Source: Oscillospiraceae bacterium (GTDB lineage Bacteria > Bacillota > Clostridia > Saccharofermentanales > Saccharofermentanaceae). From it: DNA of 36,489 bases. The notes below the pieces were generated by a model. The model was not told where the DNA came from, did no database searches, and saw only the letters and a list, made by a program, of their open reading frames with translations. Below are positions 23,523 through 31,557 of the stretch, piece by piece (positions within the stretch are counted from its first letter, which is position 1; each line of letters begins with the position of its first letter). The translations under genes were made by a program, and so were the position numbers. The stretch is from NCBI GenBank assembly GCA_015069205.1, contig SVIZ01000016.1, positions 1 to 36,489 of the forward strand, written 5' to 3'.

Positions 23523-24935
23523 ATGGGAAAATCTTTAGAAAAAAAGAACACCACCGTCGTCATCACTGAGAAGACTCCGCTGATCTTACTGGCGGGGCCT
23601 ATGTTCCTTGAGCTCTTCCTGAACGTTATGGTAAATAACGTAGATACCTTCATGCTGAGCCACTATGACGAGACGGCAGTAGGCGCAGTAGGTAACGCCA
23701 ACAGGATCATGTTCATGATGAACATCCTTTTCAATGTCATCGCAACTGCAACAAGCGTCGTTGTCTCGCAGTATCTCGGCGCTAAGCGCTATGACAAGAT
23801 GAACATGATCTACACGCTTTCCGTCATGGTAAACTTCGTCTTCGGCGTAATCTTGAGCGGCGCTTTCTGTGCAGCAAATCCTCTTATTATGGATTTTCTT
23901 CACATATCGGATAACATGCGCCCCCACGCCATGACCTATATCTACATCGTAGGCGGTGGCGGATTCATTCTGGCCGTTTATAACGTTATGCTCCAGATCT
24001 TAAGATGTAACGGTTTTTCCATGATCGGCATGTGGATCACATTGGGCATCAACTTCGTAAACATATTCGGAAACTATCTTTTCCTTTATGGCCCTCTGAA
24101 ACACCTTAACATGGGTGTCGCAGGTGTTGCCCTGTCAACGGTTGCATCAAGAATCATTGCCGTCGTCGCAATATTTATCTTCTTCTTTGCAAAGAGGATC
24201 GGTAAGATCGCACTCCGTTATCTGAAGCCTTTCCCCAAAAAGCTTCTTTGGAAGATGATCAAGATAGGTCTTCCTACGGCAGGCGAAAACCTTACATACA
24301 ATCTTTATCAGACTACGCTTCTTTCATTTATAAACATAATGGGTGAAGATTCCGCAAATGCAAAAGTATACTGCGACCTGCTTATCTCTTTTGCAATGAT
24401 ATTCTCAAACGCATGCGCAATGTCAACGCAGATAATCACGGGACATCTCGTTGGCGCAGGGAAGACCGAAGAAGCATACAAGCGTGTATTCAAGACATTG
24501 AAGACAACTCTTCCGATTACAATAGGTCTTGCCGGAATCAATGCGCTCCTCTGCAAATATACTCTGCATTTCTTTACTAGTAACCCGAACATAATCGCCC
24601 TGGGTCAGATGATCATGATCGTCGATATTTTCATTGAGATCGGACGATGCCTCAACATGACATTCGTATCAAGTCTCAAAGCAGCAGGCGCATACATCTT
24701 CCCTCTCATCGTGGGCATCCTCAGCAACTGGGGTCTGGGCCTTGCAACAGGCTACGTAGTAGGCGTCCTGATGGGTGTCGGCGTTGCCGGAATCTATGCC
24801 GGAACAGCCGCCGATGAATGTATCCGCGGCCTCATCGTCATGTACTACTGGTATAAGAAGAAATGGGTAGGCAAATCAGTCGTCGATAAAAAGCGTAAAG
24901 ATGTACTTGAACTGGAAACAAAAGACGCAGGGTAA
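23523..24935 (+). CDS. MATE-family efflux transporter (second of two)
   Basis: This 470-residue transporter has about twelve membrane helices. Family marks are 'LLAGPMFLELFLNVMVNNVDTFMLSHYDETAVGAVGNANRI' in the first helices, 'SVVVSQYLGAKRYDKM', and in the second half 'STQIITGHLVGAGKTEEAYKR'. This pattern fits the DinF/NorM-like branch and differs from the other MATE gene at 18796, so the two are not recent duplicates. A charged C-terminal tail (KKWVGKSVVDKKRKD) is cytoplasmic. The ATG at 23523 is chosen as the first one close to a purine-rich stretch (AAAGAGAAA); the upstream frame lacks a site. A shared bidirectional terminator follows. Confidence 0.9.
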   Translation: MGKSLEKKNTTVVITEKTPLILLAGPMFLELFLNVMVNNVDTFMLSHYDETAVGAVGNANRIMFMMNILFNVIATATSVVVSQYLGAKRYDKMNMIYTLSVMVNFVFGVILSGAFCAANPLIMDFLHISDNMRPHAMTYIYIVGGGGFILAVYNVMLQILRCNGFSMIGMWITLGINFVNIFGNYLFLYGPLKHLNMGVAGVALSTVASRIIAVVAIFIFFFAKRIGKIALRYLKPFPKKLLWKMIKIGLPTAGENLTYNLYQTTLLSFINIMGEDSANAKVYCDLLISFAMIFSNACAMSTQIITGHLVGAGKTEEAYKRVFKTLKTTLPITIGLAGINALLCKYTLHFFTSNPNIIALGQMIMIVDIFIEIGRCLNMTFVSSLKAAGAYIFPLIVGILSNWGLGLATGYVVGVLMGVGVAGIYAGTAADECIRGLIVMYYWYKKKWVGKSVVDKKRKDVLELETKDAG

Positions 24936-24990
24936 ACGCAGTTTCCTAAACCCGCTTAATACTACAATATTCAGATAAACACACAATAAG

Positions 24991-25031
24991 AAAACGGGGC
25001 ATCACTTCATTGTGATACCCCGTTCGTTTTT
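24991..25031. terminator. Bidirectional intrinsic terminator
   Basis: AACGGGGCATCAC/GTGATACCCCGTT arms (24993-25024, one mismatch) lie between convergent genes. T-rich bases follow on the plus strand and AAAA precedes, giving TTTT on the minus strand. Confidence 0.82.
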
Positions 25032-25050
25032 ACCTTTTATGACTTTAGGA

Positions 25051-25968
25051 TCAATACTCTTCTTCTCTTTCAGTATTGTCATAGATCTCCTTACAAGCCT
25101 TGCAGTACTCGTATGTGATTACTCTCAAACGGTATGACAGGTTCTTGAGGATCATGTCGATCTTCTCAGGGCAGGACTTGAAGAGGTCCTCGAGTCCGTC
25201 AGGATAGATGATCTCAACCTGTGTATCGTTGCTCTCAACAACTGCTGTAGCTGTACGAGGTTCACGTGTGATGAGGCCCATCTCACCGAAGCATGCAACA
25301 GGCTTAACTTCTGAGAGCCTGATCTCGTTTTCTGCACCGTAGTTGCTGTAGATGCAAACGCTTCCTGAGTGAACGATGTACATGCACTTGCCGGGCTCAC
25401 CCTGCTTGAAGATGATCGTACCATAAGGATATGTCTCACCTGATGTACCCTTCTTGGATACTGCATCAGCTGCTTCGCGGAGAGCTTCAGCACTGGGTCT
25501 CTCAAGTCTGAAGTTCTTAGCTGAGAGATAGATGGACTGCTTTGACATTGAAGCAAAGAAGCTTGCGTAGTTGTTCTTTGAATTCTCTTTTCGAACGTTA
25601 TCAAGAGCCTTCTTGATCTCGTTGTAATCGTCTGTCATTGTCTTGAGTCTGTTGCCGAGAACTACGATGATATCAAGGATCTTGTTAGGATTCTCCGTGA
25701 TATATTCGTTGAGCTCGCTTGCTGCGATCTCGATTACTTTTGAATCTTCTTCAGCAACTACTGTGCTGCTGCGGGGATATGACTCGATAACTGCCATCTC
25801 ACCGAAATATGTTCCTGGTTCGAGAATTGCGATCTGAACCTGATCATCCTGACCGTAATTGTTGTAAACTCCTACTTTACCCTCTAAAAGCTGGAAGAAT
25901 GTATTACCTTCATCTCCCTCTCTGATGATAACTTCGCCGCTGCTGATCGTTCTCTCAATCGTGCTCAT
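25051..25968 (-). CDS. Protein with two cyclic-nucleotide-binding domains
   Basis: This 305-residue soluble protein has two cNMP-binding (CRP-like) beta barrels, at about residues 5-115 and 165-285, joined by a helical linker. Both phosphate-binding cassettes are seen: FGEMAVIESYPRSSTV and FGEMGLITREPRTATAV, each with the glutamate and the arginine that contacts the cyclic phosphate. There is no helix-turn-helix, kinase or channel segment, so it resembles a regulatory subunit that must act through a partner. The ligand could be cAMP, cGMP or another cyclic nucleotide. The gene is monocistronic. GAAAGGG stretches lie just before the ATG. Codon bias is stronger than in neighbours, hinting at high expression. 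Confidence 0.88.
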   Translation of the reverse strand: MSTIERTISSGEVIIREGDEGNTFFQLLEGKVGVYNNYGQDDQVQIAILEPGTYFGEMAVIESYPRSSTVVAEEDSKVIEIAASELNEYITENPNKILDIIVVLGNRLKTMTDDYNEIKKALDNVRKENSKNNYASFFASMSKQSIYLSAKNFRLERPSAEALREAADAVSKKGTSGETYPYGTIIFKQGEPGKCMYIVHSGSVCIYSNYGAENEIRLSEVKPVACFGEMGLITREPRTATAVVESNDTQVEIIYPDGLEDLFKSCPEKIDMILKNLSYRLRVITYEYCKACKEIYDNTEREEEY

Positions 25969-26133
25969 GTTGTTGCCCTTTCTCTTTCTCGTAATGTAAA
26001 AATATGTCTCAAATACACTTTACGTTTCTACACAGGATTGTATTTTCTAACACAGTTTTTGTCAATTATCAGATATTTATCAATTATATCATTGATATAA
26101 ATATATAAAGGCAGTTATAGGAAGCCTGCTCAA

Positions 26134-26260
26134 TACAAATTGCATTTGGAGCGTGATATAATCTCGATAGAATAAGGATGAGATGCCCTAGATAACTACA
26201 CTTGAAGAATACTCCGGCCGGATGTCCGGCCAACTATAAACGTTGCTGAGGAGTTCAGAT
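26134..26260 (+). promoter_or_regulatory. Extended -10 promoter and structured leader of the zinc-ribbon gene
   Basis: TGATATAAT has its TATAAT at 26157-26162, with TACAAA 17 bp upstream as a weak -35. The leader is about 92 bases. It contains a hairpin (GGCCGGA/TCCGGCC, about 26215-26232) and a five-codon frame (ATG at about 26179, MRCPR), then the GAGGAG ribosome site. No known riboswitch was recognised. The rest of the gap from 25969 is AT-rich with nothing else supported. Confidence 0.5.
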
Positions 26261-26701
26261 ATGAGTATAGACAACAGAGATCAACGGGTTGATCAACTAT
26301 TACAAGGCATATACAGATTATGCGTCAATACGGATGACTGTTCATCCTGTCCTTTCTATGTTACCAAGTGCACATTTGGAGAGCCCCGCCCCAGGTCATG
26401 GTTCGATGAAGAGACCATAGAGATCAAAGCTGAGGCTGAGCCAACACCCGTTAAAGAAACTGAGACAGAAACTCCTCTGATCGAAGCAATCGAGAATGCC
26501 ATCGAAGCACCCGAAGAGCCTGAAGAATATGATGATTCAGACGGCACGTGGCTCGTCAGCACGACAATGGGCAGCGTCTTTTCGAAATATGTTTATATCT
26601 GCTCCAAGTGCGGTTACAAAAAAGAATCGGTTCTCTCATTAACTCCGATGACCAAGTGTCCCGAGTGCGAGAAAAGAAAAGCAATGAGAGCGGCTAATTA
26701 A
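26261..26701 (+). CDS. Small protein with two cysteine clusters (zinc-ribbon-like)
   Basis: This 146-residue soluble protein has an N-terminal cluster (C-x5-C-x2-C-x6-C, from LCVNTDDCSSCPFYVTKC) and a C-terminal ribbon (CSKCGYK ... CPECEKR). Between them lies a Glu/Pro/Thr-rich acidic linker of about 50 residues. The C-terminal half (YICSKCGYKKESVLSLTPMTKCPEC) is a typical two-CxxC zinc ribbon. No enzyme motif is present, so binding to nucleic acid or protein is the likely role. The ATG at 26261 has GAGGAG 7 bases upstream and follows the promoter described above. An intrinsic terminator follows within 50 bp. Confidence 0.8.
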   Translation: MSIDNRDQRVDQLLQGIYRLCVNTDDCSSCPFYVTKCTFGEPRPRSWFDEETIEIKAEAEPTPVKETETETPLIEAIENAIEAPEEPEEYDDSDGTWLVSTTMGSVFSKYVYICSKCGYKKESVLSLTPMTKCPECEKRKAMRAAN

Positions 26702-26717
26702 TTCAAGTTAAAAATGT

Positions 26718-26748
26718 AAGGATGTGTCAGTGTGATGCATCCTTTTTT
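26718..26748 (+). terminator. Intrinsic terminator of the zinc-ribbon gene
   Basis: AAGGATG/CATCCTT arms (26718-26744) run directly into six T residues. Confidence 0.8.
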
Positions 26749-26823
26749 CGTTGAGTGAATATTTACGTGCCAATTTTAAGAAAACCTTATTTATGTATGT
26801 AATTGCATTGCGCTCATGATCAC

Positions 26824-27084
26824 TTTACTTACTGAAAACGGAAAACTCATTTTCAGTAAGTAAAATCAGGGTAAAAATAGCCTTTGGCATGCTCACTTTA
26901 CTTACTGAAAACGGAAAACGCTAATCCAGTAAGTAAATTCTTGGGAAAATCGTCATGTTAAACCAATTATTTACTTACTGAAATTGAAAAACTAATTCTC
27001 AGTAAGTAAATATACGATCAAAGAGGCTCCTTCCACCCAAATAATTACTTACTGAAATTGGAAATCGCATTTTCAGTAAGTAAT
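26824..27084. repeat. Hairpin array E: four 41-bp units with TTTACTTACTGA arms
   Basis: Units at 26824-26864, 26897-26937, 26970-27010 and 27044-27084 have arms TTTACTTACTGA / TCAGTAAGTAAA. Steps are 73, 73 and 74 bp, with linkers of 32-33 bp. On the minus strand the centres read AAAATGAGTTTTCCG, TTAGCGTTTTCCG, AATTAGTTTTTCAA and AAAATGCGATTTCC, matching centres of array A. The array ends 16 bp from the stop of the leftward gene at 27101, and it occupies most of the gap after the terminator at 26748. Confidence 0.9.
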
Positions 27085-27100
27085 CTACCGGGTGTTTCTC

Positions 27101-28765
27101 TTATTCTTTGAATCCCAAAAACTCTTTGAGCCCTTCGAACTTTTCCATGTAGTCACGTGTGAGCCCGAAGTGTCCGGAGAGAAGTTCTTCATTGCTGTCC
27201 AAAAAATCTTCGAACGTTCCGCTCATCTGCTCGTGCGTAAAGAAGAATTCGCGCGAGCCTCCTGCGGACCGGTCGCCTGCCTGGACAAATGCGGAGTAGC
27301 CTCCGAGAACGTGCGATCTGAATTCAAAGGCCTCAAGATACCATCCGTGGCAATCAACACCGCCGGCAGGTTTTACGTCAAGAACATCCTTAATTTTATT
27401 TGCATCCGTGATATAAGACTCCTGGTCGCTGATGATCTCATTGATAAAGAGTTCGCCGTCCCAGTCTTTGTCGTAACGCGAGGATGTGCCGTCATCCCGG
27501 TCGTAGTACTTGATGAATTTTTTCTGTCCGTCCACATCCTCAATGGCATACCGGTAGTTCTTTTTAAAAAGGGACTTCTTTGCCCACGGGTACTGCTTTT
27601 TAAGTCTCTCTAAAGCCTCGTTAACATAAGCATCAATGTCTGTTCCAAGTAAAAAATATTCTTTGAATATCAATACCGGCACCCTCATTTCTGACTCGTA
27701 GATTCCGCCGTGAGCTGCGGCCCACTTAACCTTTTTGGTGTGGATGAGCGTAAGATCACTTGTTGCTACTGCGATATAATCGCCTAACATATCCCTGAAT
27801 TTGGGATGCTCGGTTCCCGTTCCGAAAAGCTTTCTTTCAAGTACTTCCTTCTTGGTCAGAAGGTCAAACTTATCTTTGTAGATCCTGTTAAACAGCGTCC
27901 TGAACTCTCTTTTCCTGCCCTTCTTGATGAAGAAAGTTGCAAGTCTGGGCTCGATTGCTGGAAGTCTTTCCATGCAGTCCATGAGTTCCGGATAGTCTTC
28001 AAGCTGCGACATCTTCGTATCGACATGGCCGTGGTCAGCGGTGATGATGAGGAGCGTGTCCTTCATGCCGCGTGTGAATTCTGAGATCTTCTTCTCTACG
28101 TCTTCAAGGAACTCCACGATCTTCGGGTGTTCATCGTTGGCGCCGCCGTACTTGTGGAGAAGGTCATCCGGGGAAGGCCAGTATGCATAGATGTACTTGC
28201 GTTCAGGCTGGGCGCAAAGTTCTTTTGCCTTGTCCAGGATCTCTTCGAATGTCTCAGTCTTCGGCTCGGCATATGGTGAGAGGCAGTAATTCTTTACGCC
28301 TGCTTCCGTGAGCCTGTCGAATACGCTTTTGTAAGGCGTGATCGTGCCGGCCACAAAATAGTCTGCGGCCTTCTTCTTTTTACCCAACAGCGTGTTTTTA
28401 TAAACCGTGACGATCTGGTCTATATCTTTGTAATAAACGTCCCAGCCGATCCATCCGTGTTCGCAGGGCTGAAGTCCCGTCATGAGAGATGTCGTGGCTG
28501 CAACGGTCGCTGACGGAAAGACGGAGTCGACCGTGCCGGCATTGTGCTTTCTAAAAAACTTATCGCTCCCGGAGTTCCAGACAAGGACTGAGCTGCCCAT
28601 GCCGTCAAGGACCATAAGGATCACGTTCCTGTATCCGTCCTTAAGATACTTATCCAAAAGCTCTGAAGTATCGCCCGCAGGCTCTGCCCCGAAGTATTTC
28701 AGGATCGAATTCGGAAGATTTACGATGCAGTTTTTGTAATCCGGTAAGACTGAAAGATAATCCAT
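27101..28765 (-). CDS. Alkaline-phosphatase-superfamily phosphodiesterase/pyrophosphatase-like enzyme with C-terminal extension
   Basis: This 554-residue soluble enzyme has an N-terminal domain (about 1-380) of the alkaline-phosphatase/nucleotide-pyrophosphatase type. Metal and catalytic residues are present: D54 in VLDGMG, the nucleophile T87 in PSATVAATTS, DxxxH in SPDDLLHKYG, DHGH in TADHGHVDT and the final histidine in AAAHGG. Residues about 390-554 form an extra domain with no recognised family (for example GGVDCHGWYLEAFEFRSH). No signal peptide is seen, so it acts in the cytoplasm on a phosphate ester or diphosphate that I cannot name. The gene starts 16 bp after the HAD gene and is probably co-transcribed with it. 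Array E follows its stop. Confidence 0.82.
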   Translation of the reverse strand: MDYLSVLPDYKNCIVNLPNSILKYFGAEPAGDTSELLDKYLKDGYRNVILMVLDGMGSSVLVWNSGSDKFFRKHNAGTVDSVFPSATVAATTSLMTGLQPCEHGWIGWDVYYKDIDQIVTVYKNTLLGKKKKAADYFVAGTITPYKSVFDRLTEAGVKNYCLSPYAEPKTETFEEILDKAKELCAQPERKYIYAYWPSPDDLLHKYGGANDEHPKIVEFLEDVEKKISEFTRGMKDTLLIITADHGHVDTKMSQLEDYPELMDCMERLPAIEPRLATFFIKKGRKREFRTLFNRIYKDKFDLLTKKEVLERKLFGTGTEHPKFRDMLGDYIAVATSDLTLIHTKKVKWAAAHGGIYESEMRVPVLIFKEYFLLGTDIDAYVNEALERLKKQYPWAKKSLFKKNYRYAIEDVDGQKKFIKYYDRDDGTSSRYDKDWDGELFINEIISDQESYITDANKIKDVLDVKPAGGVDCHGWYLEAFEFRSHVLGGYSAFVQAGDRSAGGSREFFFTHEQMSGTFEDFLDSNEELLSGHFGLTRDYMEKFEGLKEFLGFKE

Positions 28766-28781
28766 GCTGCCCTCCGGAAGG

Positions 28782-29381
28782 TCACGCCATCGAATTCAAG
28801 AGTCTGATCACTTCTTTGTGGTCTCCCATGAATTGGAAAGTGTTGAGTCCGGCTTTTTTCGCGCCTTCGATATTCTTTGCCCTGTCATCGATGAACAGGC
28901 ACTCATCAGCTTTAAGGCCGTATTCGTCAAGGAATGCCTTGTAGATCGCGACGTCAGGCTTGATCATGTGGTGGTCTGCAGATACGAACACGCCGTCGAA
29001 AAATTCGAGAGGCAGAAACTTCGGAAAGTATGTATAGAACAGGTCGCTGGCGTTGGACAGGACATAGACCTTATAGCCGTGGTCTTTCACGTATCTGCAA
29101 AAATCTTCGGCGCCGTCTAACGGATCCATGCAGATGTCCCATCTGTCAGCGCAGTTTTTGAGAGCTTCGTGGTATTTTTCGGGCACTCTGACCTTAACAA
29201 GATCGAATCTGTCCTTGTCCTTGATGTCGCCGCTGTCGGCCATCTCCCATTCGGGACCTTCGAAAAGCTCTCTCCTGATGATGTCCTTCTCTTCTTCTGA
29301 AGAGCAGAACGTGTCCATTACGAATTCGGGATTGTAATCCAGAAGGACATTACCCATGTCGAGTACTACGTTTCTGATCAT
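28782..29381 (-). CDS. HAD-superfamily phosphatase (YihX-like)
   Basis: This 199-residue enzyme of the haloacid-dehalogenase fold has all four motifs: I, LDMGNVLLDYN with nucleophile D8; II, VYVLSNAS; III, the lysine of IKPD; IV, CLFIDDRAKNIEGA. The second aspartate of the usual DxD is replaced by glycine (DMG), as in the YihX group, which acts on sugar phosphates such as alpha-glucose-1-phosphate. A helical cap (about 15-85) sits after motif I, so the substrate is probably small. It is the first gene of a two-gene unit with the phosphodiesterase-like gene. GGGG lies about 11 bases before the ATG and an extended -10 box is at 29419-29426. Confidence 0.88.
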   Translation of the reverse strand: MIRNVVLDMGNVLLDYNPEFVMDTFCSSEEEKDIIRRELFEGPEWEMADSGDIKDKDRFDLVKVRVPEKYHEALKNCADRWDICMDPLDGAEDFCRYVKDHGYKVYVLSNASDLFYTYFPKFLPLEFFDGVFVSADHHMIKPDVAIYKAFLDEYGLKADECLFIDDRAKNIEGAKKAGLNTFQFMGDHKEVIRLLNSMA

Positions 29382-29418
29382 GTCTCAATTATCCCCTTAA
29401 TACTTATCTGCTTATGAG

Positions 29419-29426
29419 ATTATACC
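29419..29426 (-). promoter_or_regulatory. Extended -10 promoter of the HAD/phosphodiesterase unit
   Basis: A minus-strand TGGTATAAT has its TATAAT at 29419-29424; the predicted leader is about 30 bases. No clear -35 is seen, as is common for extended -10 promoters. Confidence 0.55.
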
Positions 29427-29449
29427 AATCGGGCAAATAGTTTTGCGGC

Positions 29450-29485
29450 AAAAGAAAAAGACCCGGAAGACTAGGGTTCCAGGTC
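29450..29485 (-). terminator. Intrinsic terminator of the HEAT gene
   Basis: GACCTGGAA/TTCCGGGTC arms (29460-29485, one G-U pair) are followed on the minus strand by TTTTTCTTT. Confidence 0.78.
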
Positions 29486-29509
29486 CTTGAAATGCTGTTA
29501 ATTACCGAA

Positions 29510-29857
29510 TCAGTAGGTAATTACGTTATCCTTAAGCTGTTCAAAAGCTCTCTTGGCGGCCTGTTTTGCATTCGGATCCGGATCGGCAAATGCAAGCTTT
29601 CTCAGGTATTCTTCGCAGTTCTTTGCATGGATCTCAGCGGCGGAATTGCAAGCTGTAGCCCTTACAAAAGGTGAAGGGTCACGCAAAAGCTCAATAAGGC
29701 CCATGCCTGCCTCGTATGTAGGGATCATGCCCAGAGCCATAGCTGTTGCCAGTCTTACATCGTCGTTGGGATTATCAATGTACTTGAGTACTGCGCCGAT
29801 TTTCTGCTTTTGACCTAATTTAAGGATCTTATCTCTAAGAGCATCGATGTTAGCCAT
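29510..29857 (-). CDS. HEAT-repeat protein (PBS-lyase-like repeats)
   Basis: This 115-residue all-helical protein is made of about three HEAT-like repeats. These contain NPNDDVRLATAMALGMI, DPSPFVRATACNSAAEI and DPDPNAKQAAKRAFEQL, each with the 'DP(S/D)P-x-VR-x-A-A' pattern of PBS-lyase-type HEAT repeats. Such short proteins act as binding scaffolds; no catalytic residue is expected. The ATG at 29855-29857 has GAGGAA about 11 bases upstream; a start six codons earlier would overlap that site. A TATAAT box at 29894-29899 is its likely -10. It is monocistronic, with its own terminator. Confidence 0.82.
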   Translation of the reverse strand: MANIDALRDKILKLGQKQKIGAVLKYIDNPNDDVRLATAMALGMIPTYEAGMGLIELLRDPSPFVRATACNSAAEIHAKNCEEYLRKLAFADPDPNAKQAAKRAFEQLKDNVITY

Positions 29858-29899
29858 ATGTGGTAGCTTCCTCACTTCACAGATTGCTCTATCATTATA

Positions 29900-30133
29900 T
29901 GCAAACTATTTTGGAATGACCACAGGTAAACAAGAATTTTTTACCAATTTTCTTTGATTTAAAAAAATGGCGAAATAGCACAATTCGTATTCTCAAATTT
30001 CGGGCAAAATATCGTTGTAACAGTGTTAAATGCACTGTTTACAATGCATTCACCCTTTTTTCCCACTTTGGGCATTTGATTTGTCAGATGTTGCGAATTT
30101 TACAGATTTTGCGGAAGAAGGCGTTTTCTCAAA
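29900..30133. other. AT-rich intergenic region
   Basis: No gene is seen. A hairpin at 30017-30042 (GTAACAGTG/CACTGTTTAC with one bulge) lies downstream of the leftward acyltransferase gene. It lacks a following T-run, so its role as a terminator is uncertain. Confidence 0.35.
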
Positions 30134-31537
30134 TTATTTTGATGCATTTTTTACATCATTTTCCTGCTCAAATGATTTTTGTTCTGAAGCTTCTTTTTCT
30201 TTCAGCTGCTCTTCCTTCCTGATCTTCTTAAGATCATCATCATCCATGAACCTGGGTGCGGTCGAATAGACGACTTTCTGTCTCTTTGTAAACAAAAGCG
30301 CCTGAACGCGGTCCGTGAGCTTCTGCTCGCCGACACCAAGCAGGACTGACAGGATAATGACGCCGATGGCATAAGCCAGAAGGTTCGGATAGACACCGCC
30401 CATATAAAACGGTGATTCCTCGAAGTTATATGACAGGAAGCGCAGTAATGTAAGCGCCATGAGGTTCATGAGGTAAGTATGAAGCGAGTATTTGCCGAAG
30501 AATCTGCTTACCGGATTGACTACGTAGTACTTCATGAGGAACATGAATACCGTGAACGGGAAAATGAACATCAGAGGGATCTGGCAGAAATATGTCAGGA
30601 TCTTTTTGTCGATCTCAGGACCTCTCATGTTGAATTCCGTCCAGTAACCGAAGCGTGTCTGACCGTATGTGTTAAGGCCATAAGCAGCAAGGGTGATTAG
30701 GATCAGGACAAAAAACTTGGATCCGTATTTGTTCTTGAAGAAGGGAACGATCTTATTCTCGTATGTCGCGAAAATAAGTCCTGCCAGGAATGCAGGTGCT
30801 GAATTGACCCACCATTCGCCCTGGAACCAGAAGATCTTCTCGTCCATCCACCACTTGAATGATGTTTCCCAGAAATTATCGTCCATCCACCAGTTGGCAG
30901 GACCTGCCCACCATGCCATGTGGCCGTTGATGCAGGCTCCGATTCCCATTAAGACTGTGAAGACACCGATGATCACAAAGCATGCCTTACGGTTCTTTAC
31001 GAATCTGAAGCTTAAGAAGAAAACAAGATAAAGGAGCGAGAGAACGATCGGGAACCACGCATATGTGTTCATCATGGTGATGCCCAGAAGGTTTGTGACC
31101 CACTGTGCCTTTTCGAGATGGATCTTAACGAGGAATGTGAAAAGGCCGTACAAAAGGACGTCAACATAGAAAGGAACTACGATGGACTTAACGATCCTCT
31201 TCTTGATAAAGCCTTTGAGGTAGTCCTTCTTGCTGTCAAAGCTCTTGATGAGGCCGTAACCCGAGCAGAAGAAAAACACTGCAACAAAATATGCGCCGGC
31301 ATTTACGAAGGGAGTCAACACGCCTGATTCCTGGAATGCAAATTCCTGTGAGATATGGTGAAGGATTACGCCCATGGCGGCAAATCCTCTGACGGATTTC
31401 ATCACTTCAAGACTAGTGAAATCGTCGTTGAACTGGTTCTTCTTACCGAATTTGTTTTTCGCGCCGACAACAATAACGCATACAAACAGGAAGCATACGA
31501 TACGGTCTATAACTCGCCAAACAATAGTACTGTCCAT
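30134..31537 (-). CDS. Acyltransferase-3 family membrane O-acyltransferase
   Basis: This 467-residue integral membrane protein has about ten or eleven helices. The family entry motif is present: SVRGFAAMGVILHHIS, with the conserved R and H of acyltransferase-3 (OatA/surface-polysaccharide acylating) enzymes. It probably transfers an acetyl or related group to a cell-surface glycan. A remarkable stretch in the middle (about 205-255) is packed with tryptophan (MAWWAGPANWWMDDNFW, then KWWMDE, FWFQGEWW) and is predicted to be an outer loop. The C-terminal 70 residues are charged and cytoplasmic. The start is 20 bp after the ABC permease gene, with AGGA 8 bases upstream, so the two are one operon. 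Confidence 0.85.
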   Translation of the reverse strand: MDSTIVWRVIDRIVCFLFVCVIVVGAKNKFGKKNQFNDDFTSLEVMKSVRGFAAMGVILHHISQEFAFQESGVLTPFVNAGAYFVAVFFFCSGYGLIKSFDSKKDYLKGFIKKRIVKSIVVPFYVDVLLYGLFTFLVKIHLEKAQWVTNLLGITMMNTYAWFPIVLSLLYLVFFLSFRFVKNRKACFVIIGVFTVLMGIGACINGHMAWWAGPANWWMDDNFWETSFKWWMDEKIFWFQGEWWVNSAPAFLAGLIFATYENKIVPFFKNKYGSKFFVLILITLAAYGLNTYGQTRFGYWTEFNMRGPEIDKKILTYFCQIPLMFIFPFTVFMFLMKYYVVNPVSRFFGKYSLHTYLMNLMALTLLRFLSYNFEESPFYMGGVYPNLLAYAIGVIILSVLLGVGEQKLTDRVQALLFTKRQKVVYSTAPRFMDDDDLKKIRKEEQLKEKEASEQKSFEQENDVKNASK

Positions 31538-31557
31538 CTGTTACTTCCTGCCCCTGA

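Noticed and set aside
18796..24935. The two MATE genes as a recent duplication
   Set aside because: Their signature loops and helix sequences differ throughout, so they belong to different branches of the family.
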